DNA of 64,000 nt, taken from assembly GCF_025244825.1 (NCBI RefSeq), contig NZ_CP104263.1, positions 124,001-188,000 of the forward strand, given 5' to 3'. Within the stretch, counting starts at the first letter, position 1, and every line of letters starts with the position of its first letter. Position numbers and translations under genes: made by a program. Below the pieces are notes generated by a model. It did no database searches and was not told where the DNA came from. It saw only the letters and a program-made list of their open reading frames with translations. The stretch comes from Arthrobacter jinronghuae (lineage in GTDB: Bacteria > Actinomycetota > Actinomycetes > Actinomycetales > Micrococcaceae). Below are positions 7,645-15,517 of the stretch, piece after piece.

Positions 7645-8277
7645 ATGGAAAACGTAACGTGGTCCGAGCCGGCAGAGCGACGCCGGGGGCGCGAACTGGT
7701 GGTCTTTCTGCACGGCTACGGGTCCGGCGAGCAGGCAATGGAGCGGCTCTTCATTGCCCTGCCGGCTTCTGCTGTCGGAGCCGCCGTGCGGGGGCCATTG
7801 GACGTGGGCGGAGCCAGCGGATGGTTTCTGCTGGATCCGCTCCTGAACTCGGACACCACCGAAGTCCTGGAATCGGCCCTCTCGCTGCTGGCCTGGCTGG
7901 ACCGGATCCGGGCGGAATACGGGTTCACCGGAGTCTCTCTGGTGGGATTCTCCCAGGGCATGGCCATGGCGGGCACGCTGCTGCGGCTGAGGCCGCAGGA
8001 TTTCCGCGCCGTCGTCGGCCTTTCCGGTTTTATTGCCCGCAACGAACTCCTCGCCGCCGCGGAACCGCTGCCCGTCCGGGTGCCGTTCTTCTGGGGGCGG
8101 GACCGGCAGGACTGGGTGATTAACGCAGACGCCGTGGATTACACCGCGCAATGGCTTGACGAGAATGCGGCCCTGACGGCGCGGACCTATTCGGGAATGG
8201 GGCATTCCATCGGCGCGCGGGAAATCACCGATGTAGCGGTCTTCCTCCGGCGGTACCTTGCCTCCGACACGCCGTGA
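7645..8277 (+). CDS. Alpha/beta hydrolase, phospholipase/carboxylesterase type
   Basis: This 210-residue serine hydrolase resembles the small carboxylesterase/acyl-protein thioesterase family. Motifs are FLHGYGSGE (oxyanion loop), GFSQGMAMAG with the nucleophile Ser, FFWGRDRQDWVI with the probable acid Asp, and GMGHSIG with the catalytic His. The start is ATG 7645, preceded by a -10-like TACGCT; the longer ORF from 7549 would add a basic segment with no family support. It is divergent from fruK with a 244-bp gap and probably monocistronic. The substrate is unknown. Confidence 0.9.
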   Translation: MENVTWSEPAERRRGRELVVFLHGYGSGEQAMERLFIALPASAVGAAVRGPLDVGGASGWFLLDPLLNSDTTEVLESALSLLAWLDRIRAEYGFTGVSLVGFSQGMAMAGTLLRLRPQDFRAVVGLSGFIARNELLAAAEPLPVRVPFFWGRDRQDWVINADAVDYTAQWLDENAALTARTYSGMGHSIGAREITDVAVFLRRYLASDTP

Positions 8278-8375
8278 GGCAGAATAGGCAGAATCGGCAC
8301 ACGCCCGCGGTACCTAACACACACCCAGTTGAAGAGGAATTCCCCTCGGACTACGAGCTAAGGGTGCTGATCAAG

Positions 8376-8381
8376 TAGGCT
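8376..8381 (+). promoter_or_regulatory. -10 box TAGGCT upstream of glsB-like gene
   Basis: TAGGCT predicts a start site near 8388 and a 5' leader of about 60 nt. An AAGGAGA ribosome binding site lies just before the ATG at 8448. Confidence 0.5.
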
Positions 8382-8447
8382 GGAGGAAAGCGTGGCCCAC
8401 AAGGCCGTGCTTCAAATCACTGTCACTCACACAGCAAGGAGAATCAA

Positions 8448-8717
8448 ATGGGTTTCATTGCGTTCCTTATTCTTGGTCTCATCGCAGGTGCAATTGCAAA
8501 GATGGTCCTCCCGGGTCGTCAGGGCGGCGGCTGGATCGCCACCCTGGTTCTGGGTGTCATCGGCGCCCTTCTGGGCGGCTGGCTCGGCGGGCTTCTGTTC
8601 GACGTTCCGCTCGAGAACTTCTGGTCGATCCAGACCTGGCTCGTTGCAATCGTCGGCGCACTCATCGTTCTGGTGATCTACGGCTTCGTTACCCGCAAGA
8701 GCGGCAACCGCGCCTAA
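8448..8717 (+). CDS. GlsB/YeaQ/YmgE family stress-response membrane protein
   Basis: This is an 89-residue protein with three hydrophobic segments (about 2-19, 27-50, 62-82) rich in Gly. The sequence GFIAFLILGLIAGAIAK, then PGRQGGGW and LLGGWLGG, is the transglycosylase-associated/GlsB signature. Members are small stress-induced inner membrane proteins of unknown biochemical role. The start is ATG 8448 after AAGGAGA. It is monocistronic, ended by a strong hairpin at 8756. The stress role agrees with the Asp23 cluster elsewhere in the window. Confidence 0.92.
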   Translation: MGFIAFLILGLIAGAIAKMVLPGRQGGGWIATLVLGVIGALLGGWLGGLLFDVPLENFWSIQTWLVAIVGALIVLVIYGFVTRKSGNRA

Positions 8718-8755
8718 TTAGCGCGTAAGCGCCGCTGACGCGGCGTTGATTTAGA

Positions 8756-8797
8756 GGGCGGGGCCCCGGCGGAATCTTCCGCCGGACCCCGCCCTTT
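8756..8797 (+). terminator. Rho-independent terminator after glsB-like gene
   Basis: GGGCGGGG (8756-8763) pairs with CCCCGCCC (8787-8794), with the inner stem CCGGCGGAA/TTCCGCCGG, followed by TTTGCTTT. Confidence 0.85.
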
Positions 8798-8874
8798 GCT
8801 TTAGGTAAAACCGTTGGCGTTGAAGTAATACCGTAGGCGTGTAGCCCGTACCGGATTTCCCCAAGGAGAGTTCT

Positions 8875-9627
8875 GTGAAGCGACGTAAGTTCAATCCCGC
8901 AGCCAAACTGGCCGGACGAGCCACTATGGGTGCGGACGGCAAGCCCAAGCCGCAGGTCGTGAAGGCCATCGAGCGTGCCGTCGAAGTGCAGCGGCCTCTG
9001 GTGCTGGCGAACATCCGCAGGATGCAGCGCAAGAACCCGTCCGCCAACGCCGCCGAGCTGATCAGCATCCTGGACCGGCACTACCTCAACGCGGTGACCG
9101 GCGGCGGCGCAGCCATCGGTGCCACCGCCGTGGTTCCAGGCGTGGGAACCGTCGCGGCACTTGGCCTGTCAGCAGCAGCGACGGTTGGTTTCCTCGAGGC
9201 GACAGCCCTGTACGCACAGTCTGTGGCTGAGCTGCACGGAGTCCGGCTGGCCGATCCGGAGAAGTCCCGGACCATGGTCATGGCCATCATGCTGGGCGAG
9301 GAAGGGACGTCCATGATGCAGTCCCTTTCCGGCCGCGGAACCGCACAGGCCTGGGGCAGCAGCATGGGCAGCATGCCTTCCGGCCTGATGGGCTCGGTGG
9401 GCGGCAGCATCCGCAAGCAGTTCCTCAAGCGGGTTATGGCCAAGCAGGGCACAGCCCTGCTCGGACGTGCCCTGCCGCTGGGTGTGGGCGCCGTCGTCGG
9501 CGGCGTGGGCAACCGGGCCATGGGCAAGGGTGTTATCAAGGCGACCCGGGCCGCCTTCGGTGAACCGCCGACGTCGATCCCCGGACAGCTGGCAGGAGAA
9601 CTGGACCAGCTGGAGAAGTCAGCCTAG
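8875..9627 (+). CDS. Conserved protein with central hydrophobic region, function unknown
   Basis: The 250-residue product starts at GTG 8875, 5 nt after AAGGAGA. The N terminus is basic (MKRRKF), then a helical segment with NIRRMQRKNP. A Gly/Ala-rich hydrophobic stretch (about 80-118, containing GGAAIGATAVVPGVG) could insert in or bind a membrane, and a second Gly-rich hydrophobic stretch lies at about 198-220. The layout vaguely recalls EcsC-like proteins, but I cannot assign it. It is a single gene between two terminators and convergent with the DUF445 gene. Confidence 0.75.
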   Translation: MKRRKFNPAAKLAGRATMGADGKPKPQVVKAIERAVEVQRPLVLANIRRMQRKNPSANAAELISILDRHYLNAVTGGGAAIGATAVVPGVGTVAALGLSAAATVGFLEATALYAQSVAELHGVRLADPEKSRTMVMAIMLGEEGTSMMQSLSGRGTAQAWGSSMGSMPSGLMGSVGGSIRKQFLKRVMAKQGTALLGRALPLGVGAVVGGVGNRAMGKGVIKATRAAFGEPPTSIPGQLAGELDQLEKSA

Positions 9628-9649
9628 GCGCAGCCTCCCCGGAACTGCG

Positions 9650-9679
9650 AAAGGCCCGCCGGCATGCCGGCGGGCCTTT
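9650..9679. terminator. Perfect 30-bp palindromic bidirectional terminator
   Basis: AAAGGCCCGCCGGCA is followed directly by its reverse complement, ending in CCTTT. It separates the convergent genes ending at 9627 (+) and 9717 (-) and has T-rich ends in both directions. Confidence 0.9.
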
Positions 9680-9716
9680 CCTGGCTAAAGCGTGCCTGCT
9701 TACCCGAATACGGGGT

Positions 9717-10976
9717 TCAGCCGAACACAGCCGTGGCGATGGTGAAGATTGCCAGCCCGGCCAGCGAACCAACCACTGTGCCGTTGATTCGAATGAACTG
9801 CAGGTCCTTGCCGACCTGCAGTTCGATCTTCTCCGAGGTTTCCTGCGCATCCCAGTTCTCGACCGTCTCGGTAATGACGGCGGCAATGTCGTTGCTGTAC
9901 GTGCGGACGAGGTATCCCGCGGCGTCTGCCACGTAACCGTTCACCTTGGCCGCGAGCTCCGGCTCGTTGATCAGCCGCGTGCCGAAGTCCTGCAGTGCGG
10001 ACTTGAAGTTCCGGGTGAGTTCGCTGTCCGGGTCATCCGCGGCCGTCATCAGCGCGTTCTTGATGGTGGTCCAGGTGGAGGTCATCAACTCGCGCACCCG
10101 CGGGTCATCCAGCACCTGCTCCTTCACTGCATCGGCCTTGGCCATGGTCTTGGGATCCTCCTGCAGGTCCCGGGCCACTCCGGTGAGGTAGTTGTCCAAT
10201 GCCACGCGCAGCTGGTGGTTGGGGTTTTCCTGCACGTCGATCAGGAACCGTTCAGCCTGGATCTGCACGCGGTCGCCGACCAGGTCATCGACGAAGGCGG
10301 GAACCCACGACGGCGAACGCTCGGTTACCAGCCGGCCGATCACTTCAGGGTTGGCCAGGACCCAGTCAGCGAGGCTGTCCACAATCAGGTTTACCAGCTG
10401 GTGGTGGTGGCCCTCTTCGAAGATCCGCTGGGCCATTTTGCCGGCCGGCGGCCCCCACTGCGGATCCACCACATGGCGGCGGAACATGGATTCCAGGACG
10501 TCGCGGACCGCGTCGTCGTCGAGTACCCGCAGGGCCCCGCGGATGGCGGCGGCACCTTCGGTGGCGACGCGTTCGGCCCCCTCCGGCCGGGCCAGCCAGG
10601 CGCCTGCCTTCGCAGCGACGTGCATGGAATCGAGCTTGGCCCGGATGATGTCCTCGGCCAGGAAGTTCTGTTCAACGAACTGGCCCAGCGACGCCCCGAT
10701 CTGGTCCTTCTTCTCGGGGATGATGGCCGTGTGCGGGATCTTCACACCCATCGGATGCTTGAACAGGGCGGTAACCGCGAACCAGTCGGCAAGGGCGCCC
10801 ACCATGCCGCCCTCCGCTGCTGCGCGGACGTATTCCAGCCACGGGTACCTGTCCTGCAGTGCGAAGGAAAAGAGGAAGATAACGGCCAGGAGGATCAGCA
10901 GGCCGGTGGCGAGCATCTTCATGCGCCGCAGGGCATAGGCGCGCTGCTCATCGGTGGGCTGGGCAACCACGCTCAC
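9717..10976 (-). CDS. DUF445 family membrane protein
   Basis: This 419-residue protein has one TM helix near the N terminus (about 21-41, LATGLLILLAVIFLF), a long helical soluble body and a C-terminal TM (about 398-418). The segment GGMVGALADWFAVTALFKHPMG is the DUF445 hallmark, followed by IPHTAIIP. I set the start at GTG 10976 because AAGGAGG lies at ideal distance; an in-frame extension to 11183 overlaps the divergent glycosidase promoter and is low-complexity. DUF445 proteins are membrane proteins of unknown function. The gene is alone on its strand. Confidence 0.92.
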   Translation of the reverse strand: MSVVAQPTDEQRAYALRRMKMLATGLLILLAVIFLFSFALQDRYPWLEYVRAAAEGGMVGALADWFAVTALFKHPMGVKIPHTAIIPEKKDQIGASLGQFVEQNFLAEDIIRAKLDSMHVAAKAGAWLARPEGAERVATEGAAAIRGALRVLDDDAVRDVLESMFRRHVVDPQWGPPAGKMAQRIFEEGHHHQLVNLIVDSLADWVLANPEVIGRLVTERSPSWVPAFVDDLVGDRVQIQAERFLIDVQENPNHQLRVALDNYLTGVARDLQEDPKTMAKADAVKEQVLDDPRVRELMTSTWTTIKNALMTAADDPDSELTRNFKSALQDFGTRLINEPELAAKVNGYVADAAGYLVRTYSNDIAAVITETVENWDAQETSEKIELQVGKDLQFIRINGTVVGSLAGLAIFTIATAVFG

Positions 10977-11169
10977 GCGTGCACCTCCTTCACGGAGAAG
11001 GACATCTTCGAGGTTGACGCGTGTTCCAATACCGCTCCCTAATCCAGTGCCGGTCCCGCTTGCCGATCCGCCGTAAGGAACCTCCGTGCGGGACCACCCC
11101 AATCTAACCAGTGATTGCCGCAGCTGCGCTACGAGCCGAGGACTCGGCACCGTGTGGTTGAGTAGTGCC

Positions 11170-13011
11170 ATGGCATCCCCCATAGAGGATTATGCGCTGG
11201 TTTCGGACCTGCATACCGGAGCCCTCATCTCGCGGACCGGCAGCATGGACTGGCTCTGCCTGCCGCGGTTCGATTCGCCGTCGGTGTTCGGTGCGCTACT
11301 CGGGAGCAGCGACCACGGCCGGTGGCTGCTGGCCCCGGAAGATGCCGCTGCGACCGTAACGCACCGCGGGTATGTGGAGTCCACCTTCGTGTTGCGGACC
11401 CATTGGCAGACGCCCACCGGTGCGGTTCGGGTCACGGATTTCATGCCGGTGAAGGACCGGCGGGCGTCCCTTATCAGGCGGATCGAGGGCCTGAGCGGCA
11501 GTGTGGAGATGCGGCAGGAACTGGAAATCCGCTTTGATTACGGCACGGTCATTCCCTGGGTTTTCCGGGGCTGGGACGACGGCGGCGAGCACCTTTCCGC
11601 CATAGCCGGCCCCGGTGCCCTGGTCCTGCGCGGGCCGAGCCTGCCGGACGCGGACAACCACCGCCACGTAGGGCGCTTCATCGTCCGGGCGGGAGAATGC
11701 GTGGACCTGGACCTCACCTGGTACCCCTCGCACCGGCCGGTGCCGCCCAAAATGGATGTGGACGCCGCCCTGATCAGGACCACCGCCTACTGGCAGGACT
11801 GGGACGGACGCTTCCTGCGGGACGTCCCCTATGAGAAGGCGGTGCGGCGTTCCCTGCTGGTCCTGCGTGCCCTGACCCATGAGGACACCGGCGGGATTGT
11901 CGCCGCTCCCACCACCTCCCTGCCCGAGGCGGCGGGAGGGGACCGGAACTGGGACTACCGGTACTGCTGGCTGCGGGATGCCGCCCTGACGCTCGAAGCC
12001 ATGATGACCCACGGCTACCAGGACGAGGCCCTGCAGTGGCGCAGCTGGCTCCTGCGCGCCGTCGCCGGAGATCCGGAGGACCTGCAGATCATGTACGCCG
12101 TGGACGGGGGCCGGGAACTGCCCGAGCGGATACTCCCGCAGTTTCCCGGCTATGGCGGAGCCGCACCCGTGCGCATCGGCAACGGGGCGGTGGGGCAGTA
12201 CCAGGCGGACGTCGTGGGCGAAGTGATGGTGGCCCTGGACCGGCTGCGGGACAGGGGCGTGCCGGAGGACCATTTTTCCTGGCCCCTGCAGCGGGCGCTG
12301 CTGACCTTCCTGGAAAGACACCTGGAAGAGCCGGACCGCGGCATCTGGGAGATGCGCGGGACGCCCCGGCACTTCACCCACTCACGGGTGATGATGTGGG
12401 CTGCCTTTGACCGGGCCGCCAAGGCCGCAAGGGCCTACGGGCTCGACGGTCCGGTGGAGGTCTGGGAGGGCCTGCGGGACGGGCTGCGCGATGAAGTGAT
12501 GGAACGAGGCTGGGATCCCGCCCTGAACTCCTTCACCCAGTTCTACGGCAGCGGCACCGTAGATGCTTCCCTGCTCCAGCTGCCGCATGTGGGTTTCGTG
12601 GCTTACGACGACGAGAAAATGCTGGGCACGGTTGCCCGGCTGGAGGCGGAGCTGCTCAACGGCTCCGGACTCCTGCTGCGTTACGCCACCGATAGCGGGG
12701 TGGACGGACTGGCGGCGGGGGAGAACCCCTTCCTGGCGTGCAGCTTCTGGCTGGTGGAGCAGTACGCCCACACGGGGCGGCTGCCCTCTGCTCGGCGGCT
12801 GATGGACCAGTTGGTGGGGTACGCCAACGAGCTTGGGCTGCTCAGTGAGGAATATGATGCAGAAAACAACACCATGGCCGGGAACTTCCCGCAGGCGTTT
12901 TCCCACCTGGCCCTGGTCCGTGCAGCCGATGCGATCGCCGTCGCCGTCGCTGCAGCGCCGCCCGCACCATCCCGGCACGCGGCCGTCCCCACAACCGAAG
13001 GAACCCGATGA
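11170..13011 (+). CDS. Glycoside hydrolase family 15 protein (glucoamylase/trehalase-like)
   Basis: This 613-residue cytoplasmic protein has the two-part GH15 layout: an N-terminal beta-rich domain (SPIEDYALVSDLHTGALI, SMDWLCLPRFDSPSVF) and a C-terminal helical barrel. DRNWDYRYCWLRDAA is the conserved GH15 substrate-site segment, and the second acidic segment near the C terminus contains LLSEEYD. Actinobacterial members hydrolyse trehalose or short alpha-glucans; the sequence does not tell which. The start is ATG 11170, where homology begins; the longer ORF from 11086 overlaps the opposite upstream region. It is followed by two overlapping or near-adjacent genes, forming a three-gene unit. 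Confidence 0.93.
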   Translation: MASPIEDYALVSDLHTGALISRTGSMDWLCLPRFDSPSVFGALLGSSDHGRWLLAPEDAAATVTHRGYVESTFVLRTHWQTPTGAVRVTDFMPVKDRRASLIRRIEGLSGSVEMRQELEIRFDYGTVIPWVFRGWDDGGEHLSAIAGPGALVLRGPSLPDADNHRHVGRFIVRAGECVDLDLTWYPSHRPVPPKMDVDAALIRTTAYWQDWDGRFLRDVPYEKAVRRSLLVLRALTHEDTGGIVAAPTTSLPEAAGGDRNWDYRYCWLRDAALTLEAMMTHGYQDEALQWRSWLLRAVAGDPEDLQIMYAVDGGRELPERILPQFPGYGGAAPVRIGNGAVGQYQADVVGEVMVALDRLRDRGVPEDHFSWPLQRALLTFLERHLEEPDRGIWEMRGTPRHFTHSRVMMWAAFDRAAKAARAYGLDGPVEVWEGLRDGLRDEVMERGWDPALNSFTQFYGSGTVDASLLQLPHVGFVAYDDEKMLGTVARLEAELLNGSGLLLRYATDSGVDGLAAGENPFLACSFWLVEQYAHTGRLPSARRLMDQLVGYANELGLLSEEYDAENNTMAGNFPQAFSHLALVRAADAIAVAVAAAPPAPSRHAAVPTTEGTR

Positions 13012-13403
13012 ACCGACAGACGCTCTCAGCAGCGGCCATGGCGGCCCTGCTGACCACCAGCGCGGTCAACCACTTCCGCAACCCGCGCTTCTACAACGCG
13101 GTGGTTCCGCGCAGCATCAGCACCGATACCGAGGGGAAGTTCGGGCTGCTGACCCGGCGGCAGTGGACGCACGTCAGCGGAGTCATTGAGTTTGCAGCCG
13201 CGGCCGGACTGCTGCTGCCGGGCACCCGGCGGCTGGCGGCAACGGGGACGGCGGCCATGTACGTTGCCTTCATCGCGGGGCATATCTCTGCCCTGCAGCG
13301 TGCCTTCGGCCCCCGCGGCGGGGACAAAGAGAAACTGATCCACAGTATCCGGCTCCCGCTCCAGCTGCCGTTGATCCTCTGGGCATGGAACCTGCGGAAA
13401 TAG
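13008..13403 (+). CDS. DoxX-like small membrane protein
   Basis: This 131-residue protein starts at the ATGA overlap with the GH15 stop. Hydrophobic segments lie at about 6-20, 56-71, 76-94 and 110-126. The motif THVSGVIEFAAAAGLLLPGTRRLAATG matches DoxX-like proteins, a family of four-helix membrane proteins sometimes tied to redox or quinone functions. The role here is unknown. Tight overlap suggests co-expression with the glycosidase rather than shared function. Confidence 0.8.
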   Translation: MNRQTLSAAAMAALLTTSAVNHFRNPRFYNAVVPRSISTDTEGKFGLLTRRQWTHVSGVIEFAAAAGLLLPGTRRLAATGTAAMYVAFIAGHISALQRAFGPRGGDKEKLIHSIRLPLQLPLILWAWNLRK

Positions 13404-13406
13404 CGG

Positions 13407-13925
13407 ATGGCCACTCAACTCCTGCTGCTTTCGGATACGCATCTGCCCAAGCGGGCGAAGGTGCTTCCCGAGGTCCTCTGGGCGGACATTGAAGCCGCCG
13501 ACATTGTGGTGCACGCCGGTGACTGGGTGAACGAGGAGCTGCTCGACCAGCTCGAGTCCCGCTCGCGGCGGCTGATTGCCTGTTACGGCAACAACGACGG
13601 CACCGGGCTGCGTAAGCGGCTGCCGCTGGTGGCCCGGGCCGTGGTCGAGGAGGTGCGGCTCGCCGTCGTGCATGAGACAGGTACCGCCGCAAAGCGCGGA
13701 GAGCGGATGGACGCCCAGTTCCCGGACACGGACCTGCTGGTCTTCGGCCACAGCCATATCCCGTGGGACTCCGTAACACCTGCGGGGATGCGCCTGCTGA
13801 ACCCCGGGTCCCCCACGGACCGTCGGCGGCAGCCGTTCTGCACCTATCTGCGGCTGGAAATTGACGGGAAAACAATAATGCCCGATCTCCAGCGGCTTCC
13901 ACCGCGGGAGATCGGGCGTTCCTAG
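13407..13925 (+). CDS. YfcE/MJ0936-type metallophosphoesterase
   Basis: The 172-residue protein carries the calcineurin-like motifs in order: LLLSDTHL (D-x-H), VVHAGDWV (GD), CYGNND (GN-D), VVHET and FGHSHIP (GHxH), so the dinuclear metal site is intact. Family members hydrolyse phosphodiesters such as cyclic nucleotides in vitro; the natural substrate is open. It starts 4 bp after the DoxX-like gene. The last codons lie inside a terminator hairpin (13880-13917), an unusual economy. Confidence 0.9.
   Translation: MATQLLLLSDTHLPKRAKVLPEVLWADIEAADIVVHAGDWVNEELLDQLESRSRRLIACYGNNDGTGLRKRLPLVARAVVEEVRLAVVHETGTAAKRGERMDAQFPDTDLLVFGHSHIPWDSVTPAGMRLLNPGSPTDRRRQPFCTYLRLEIDGKTIMPDLQRLPPREIGRS
13880..13917. 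terminator. Terminator hairpin overlapping the end of the phosphoesterase gene
   Basis: GCCCGATCTCC (13880-13890) pairs perfectly with GGAGATCGGGC (13907-13917), followed by GTTCCT. The hairpin lies within the coding region (stop at 13923-13925) and may also stop the convergent MFS gene, which ends at 13933. Confidence 0.75.
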
Positions 13926-13932
13926 GGGCAGG

Positions 13933-15279
13933 TCAGGCCGGGACGGTGTCCTTGCGGAGGGCCGCCGGTGCGGCCGCCTTGCTTCGGCTGGTGCGCAGGC
14001 AGGCGATCGCTCCGCCGCCCACAAGCATCGGAACGATGAAGAGGAAGTAAAGGTTGCCGGGTTCCCAGCCGCCGTCAATCAGGGAGCCGGCCACGATCGG
14101 GGAGATGATGGCACCTACCCGGCCCATGCCGGTAATGAACCCGACCGCCGTGGCGCGTACATCCGAGGAGTAGTACACGGGACCGATGGAGAACATGCCG
14201 GCGATGCCTGCGTTCACCAGGAAGCCCAGGAGGGCCGCCGCCAGCAGGGCCGTGGGCAGTGCGCCGGTGGAGACCGCGTACACGCCGAAGCCGCCTGCGG
14301 CGAGGACAAAGAACGTGACCAGGACCCACTTGACGGCGAAGCGGGCGGCGATGAGTCCGAAGACAATGGAACCGATGATCGCGCCGAGGCTGAAGAGCAC
14401 GCCGGCGTCGATGCCGTCCTGCGCCGTGAAGCCGCTGGCAGCGACCAGCTTGGGCGTCCAGGAGTTCGCGAAGTAGAAGCTGGCCATCAGCATCATGAAT
14501 GCGATGGACAGGAAGACGGTGGTCGCCGCGTACTTGCCGGAGAACAGGGACTTCCAGCGTGAGCCGACGGTCAGTGCCGTGCCCTTGGGGATGAGGGGCA
14601 GTTCGGTGATCTGCGGCTGGTCCAGGCGGGCCAGGATGCGGTTGGTCTTGTCCAGCGCGCCGTCAGGACGCCGGGTCATGAGGTAGTCCAGGGATTCGGG
14701 CAGCAGCTTCAGGATGAACGGAATCATGGCCAGCGTGATGATGCCGCCGAAAATGAACGCCGCATGCCAGCTGTAGGCCGCGATCAGGATGCCCGCAATG
14801 ATGCCGCCCAGCATGCCGCCGATAGGCTGCCCCGCGCTGTAGAAGCTGATGGAGGTGGAACGCCGTTTGGCCGAGGAGTACTCAGAGACGAAGACGTTGA
14901 GGCTCGCCTGCATGGTGCCGATGGCCAGGCCGGTGATGAAGCGCAGGACAAAGAGGACTTCGTAGGAGGGAGCGAACGCGGAGGCGAACATGCCCGCGGA
15001 AATCACCAGGGCGCAGATCAGGATGGTCTTCTGCCGGCCGATGATGTCAGCCACCTGGGCCACCAGGATGGATCCCACGGCCATGCCGAAGAGGGCCGAG
15101 GAGAGCAGCATGCCCAGCTGGGCACCGCTGAGGTCCCAGTGCTCGCTGATCGAATTGGCGCTGAAAGCCATGACCAGGACATCAAAGCCGTCGATCATGT
15201 TCAGGGCGACGCAGATGGCGACAATGCCGACCTGCATGCGCTTCATGGGAGCCGCTTCGATGCGTTCCTTGATTTCCAT
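13933..15279 (-). CDS. MFS transporter, aromatic acid:H+ symporter (AAHS) type
   Basis: This 448-residue protein has 12 predicted TM segments. Its start (VAICVALNMIDGFDVLVMAF) is the AAHS signature with the conserved Asp of DGFD, and the loop 2-3 motif GRQKTILI and RFITGLAIG fit the family (PcaK, BenK and MhbT type). Members import benzoate, 4-hydroxybenzoate, gentisate and similar acids; the substrate cannot be read here because no catabolic genes are adjacent. It is probably monocistronic. A short inverted repeat 57 bp upstream (15336-15349) may be an operator. Confidence 0.92.
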   Translation of the reverse strand: MEIKERIEAAPMKRMQVGIVAICVALNMIDGFDVLVMAFSANSISEHWDLSGAQLGMLLSSALFGMAVGSILVAQVADIIGRQKTILICALVISAGMFASAFAPSYEVLFVLRFITGLAIGTMQASLNVFVSEYSSAKRRSTSISFYSAGQPIGGMLGGIIAGILIAAYSWHAAFIFGGIITLAMIPFILKLLPESLDYLMTRRPDGALDKTNRILARLDQPQITELPLIPKGTALTVGSRWKSLFSGKYAATTVFLSIAFMMLMASFYFANSWTPKLVAASGFTAQDGIDAGVLFSLGAIIGSIVFGLIAARFAVKWVLVTFFVLAAGGFGVYAVSTGALPTALLAAALLGFLVNAGIAGMFSIGPVYYSSDVRATAVGFITGMGRVGAIISPIVAGSLIDGGWEPGNLYFLFIVPMLVGGGAIACLRTSRSKAAAPAALRKDTVPA

Positions 15280-15335
15280 GGGTCTTACCTAACTTGCTCT
15301 TGAGGTGGGGGTGCCCGGCCGTGCTGTACGCATAC

Positions 15336-15349
15336 CGAACGCGTGTTCG
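15336..15349. promoter_or_regulatory. Inverted repeat upstream of the MFS gene, possible operator
   Basis: CGAAC-GCGT-GTTCG is a 5-4-5 inverted repeat in the 238-bp gap between the MFS start (15279) and the dehydrogenase stop (15518). Its place in the promoter region suggests a TetR- or IclR-type operator, but no regulator gene is adjacent. Confidence 0.4.
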
Positions 15350-15457
15350 TTTTTGGAACCTCAATGAGTGTAGGGCCACAGGGGTGTGTGGTGCGAATTA
15401 CATCTGCGAGCCTTCCCGGCGGGCACTCCGGGCGGGGTGCCCGGGGCGGTTAACCGC

Positions 15458-15497
15458 AAAAGCCAGGACCCGCACCTTGCGGCGGGTCCTGGCTTTT
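15458..15497 (-). terminator. Strong terminator of the alcohol dehydrogenase gene
   Basis: AAAAGCCAGGACCCGC (15458-15473) pairs perfectly with its reverse complement (15482-15497). The minus-strand copy ends in GGCTTTT and lies 20 bp after the dehydrogenase stop. Confidence 0.9.
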
Positions 15498-15517
15498 CAG
15501 GGCGGATCCGGTATCCG

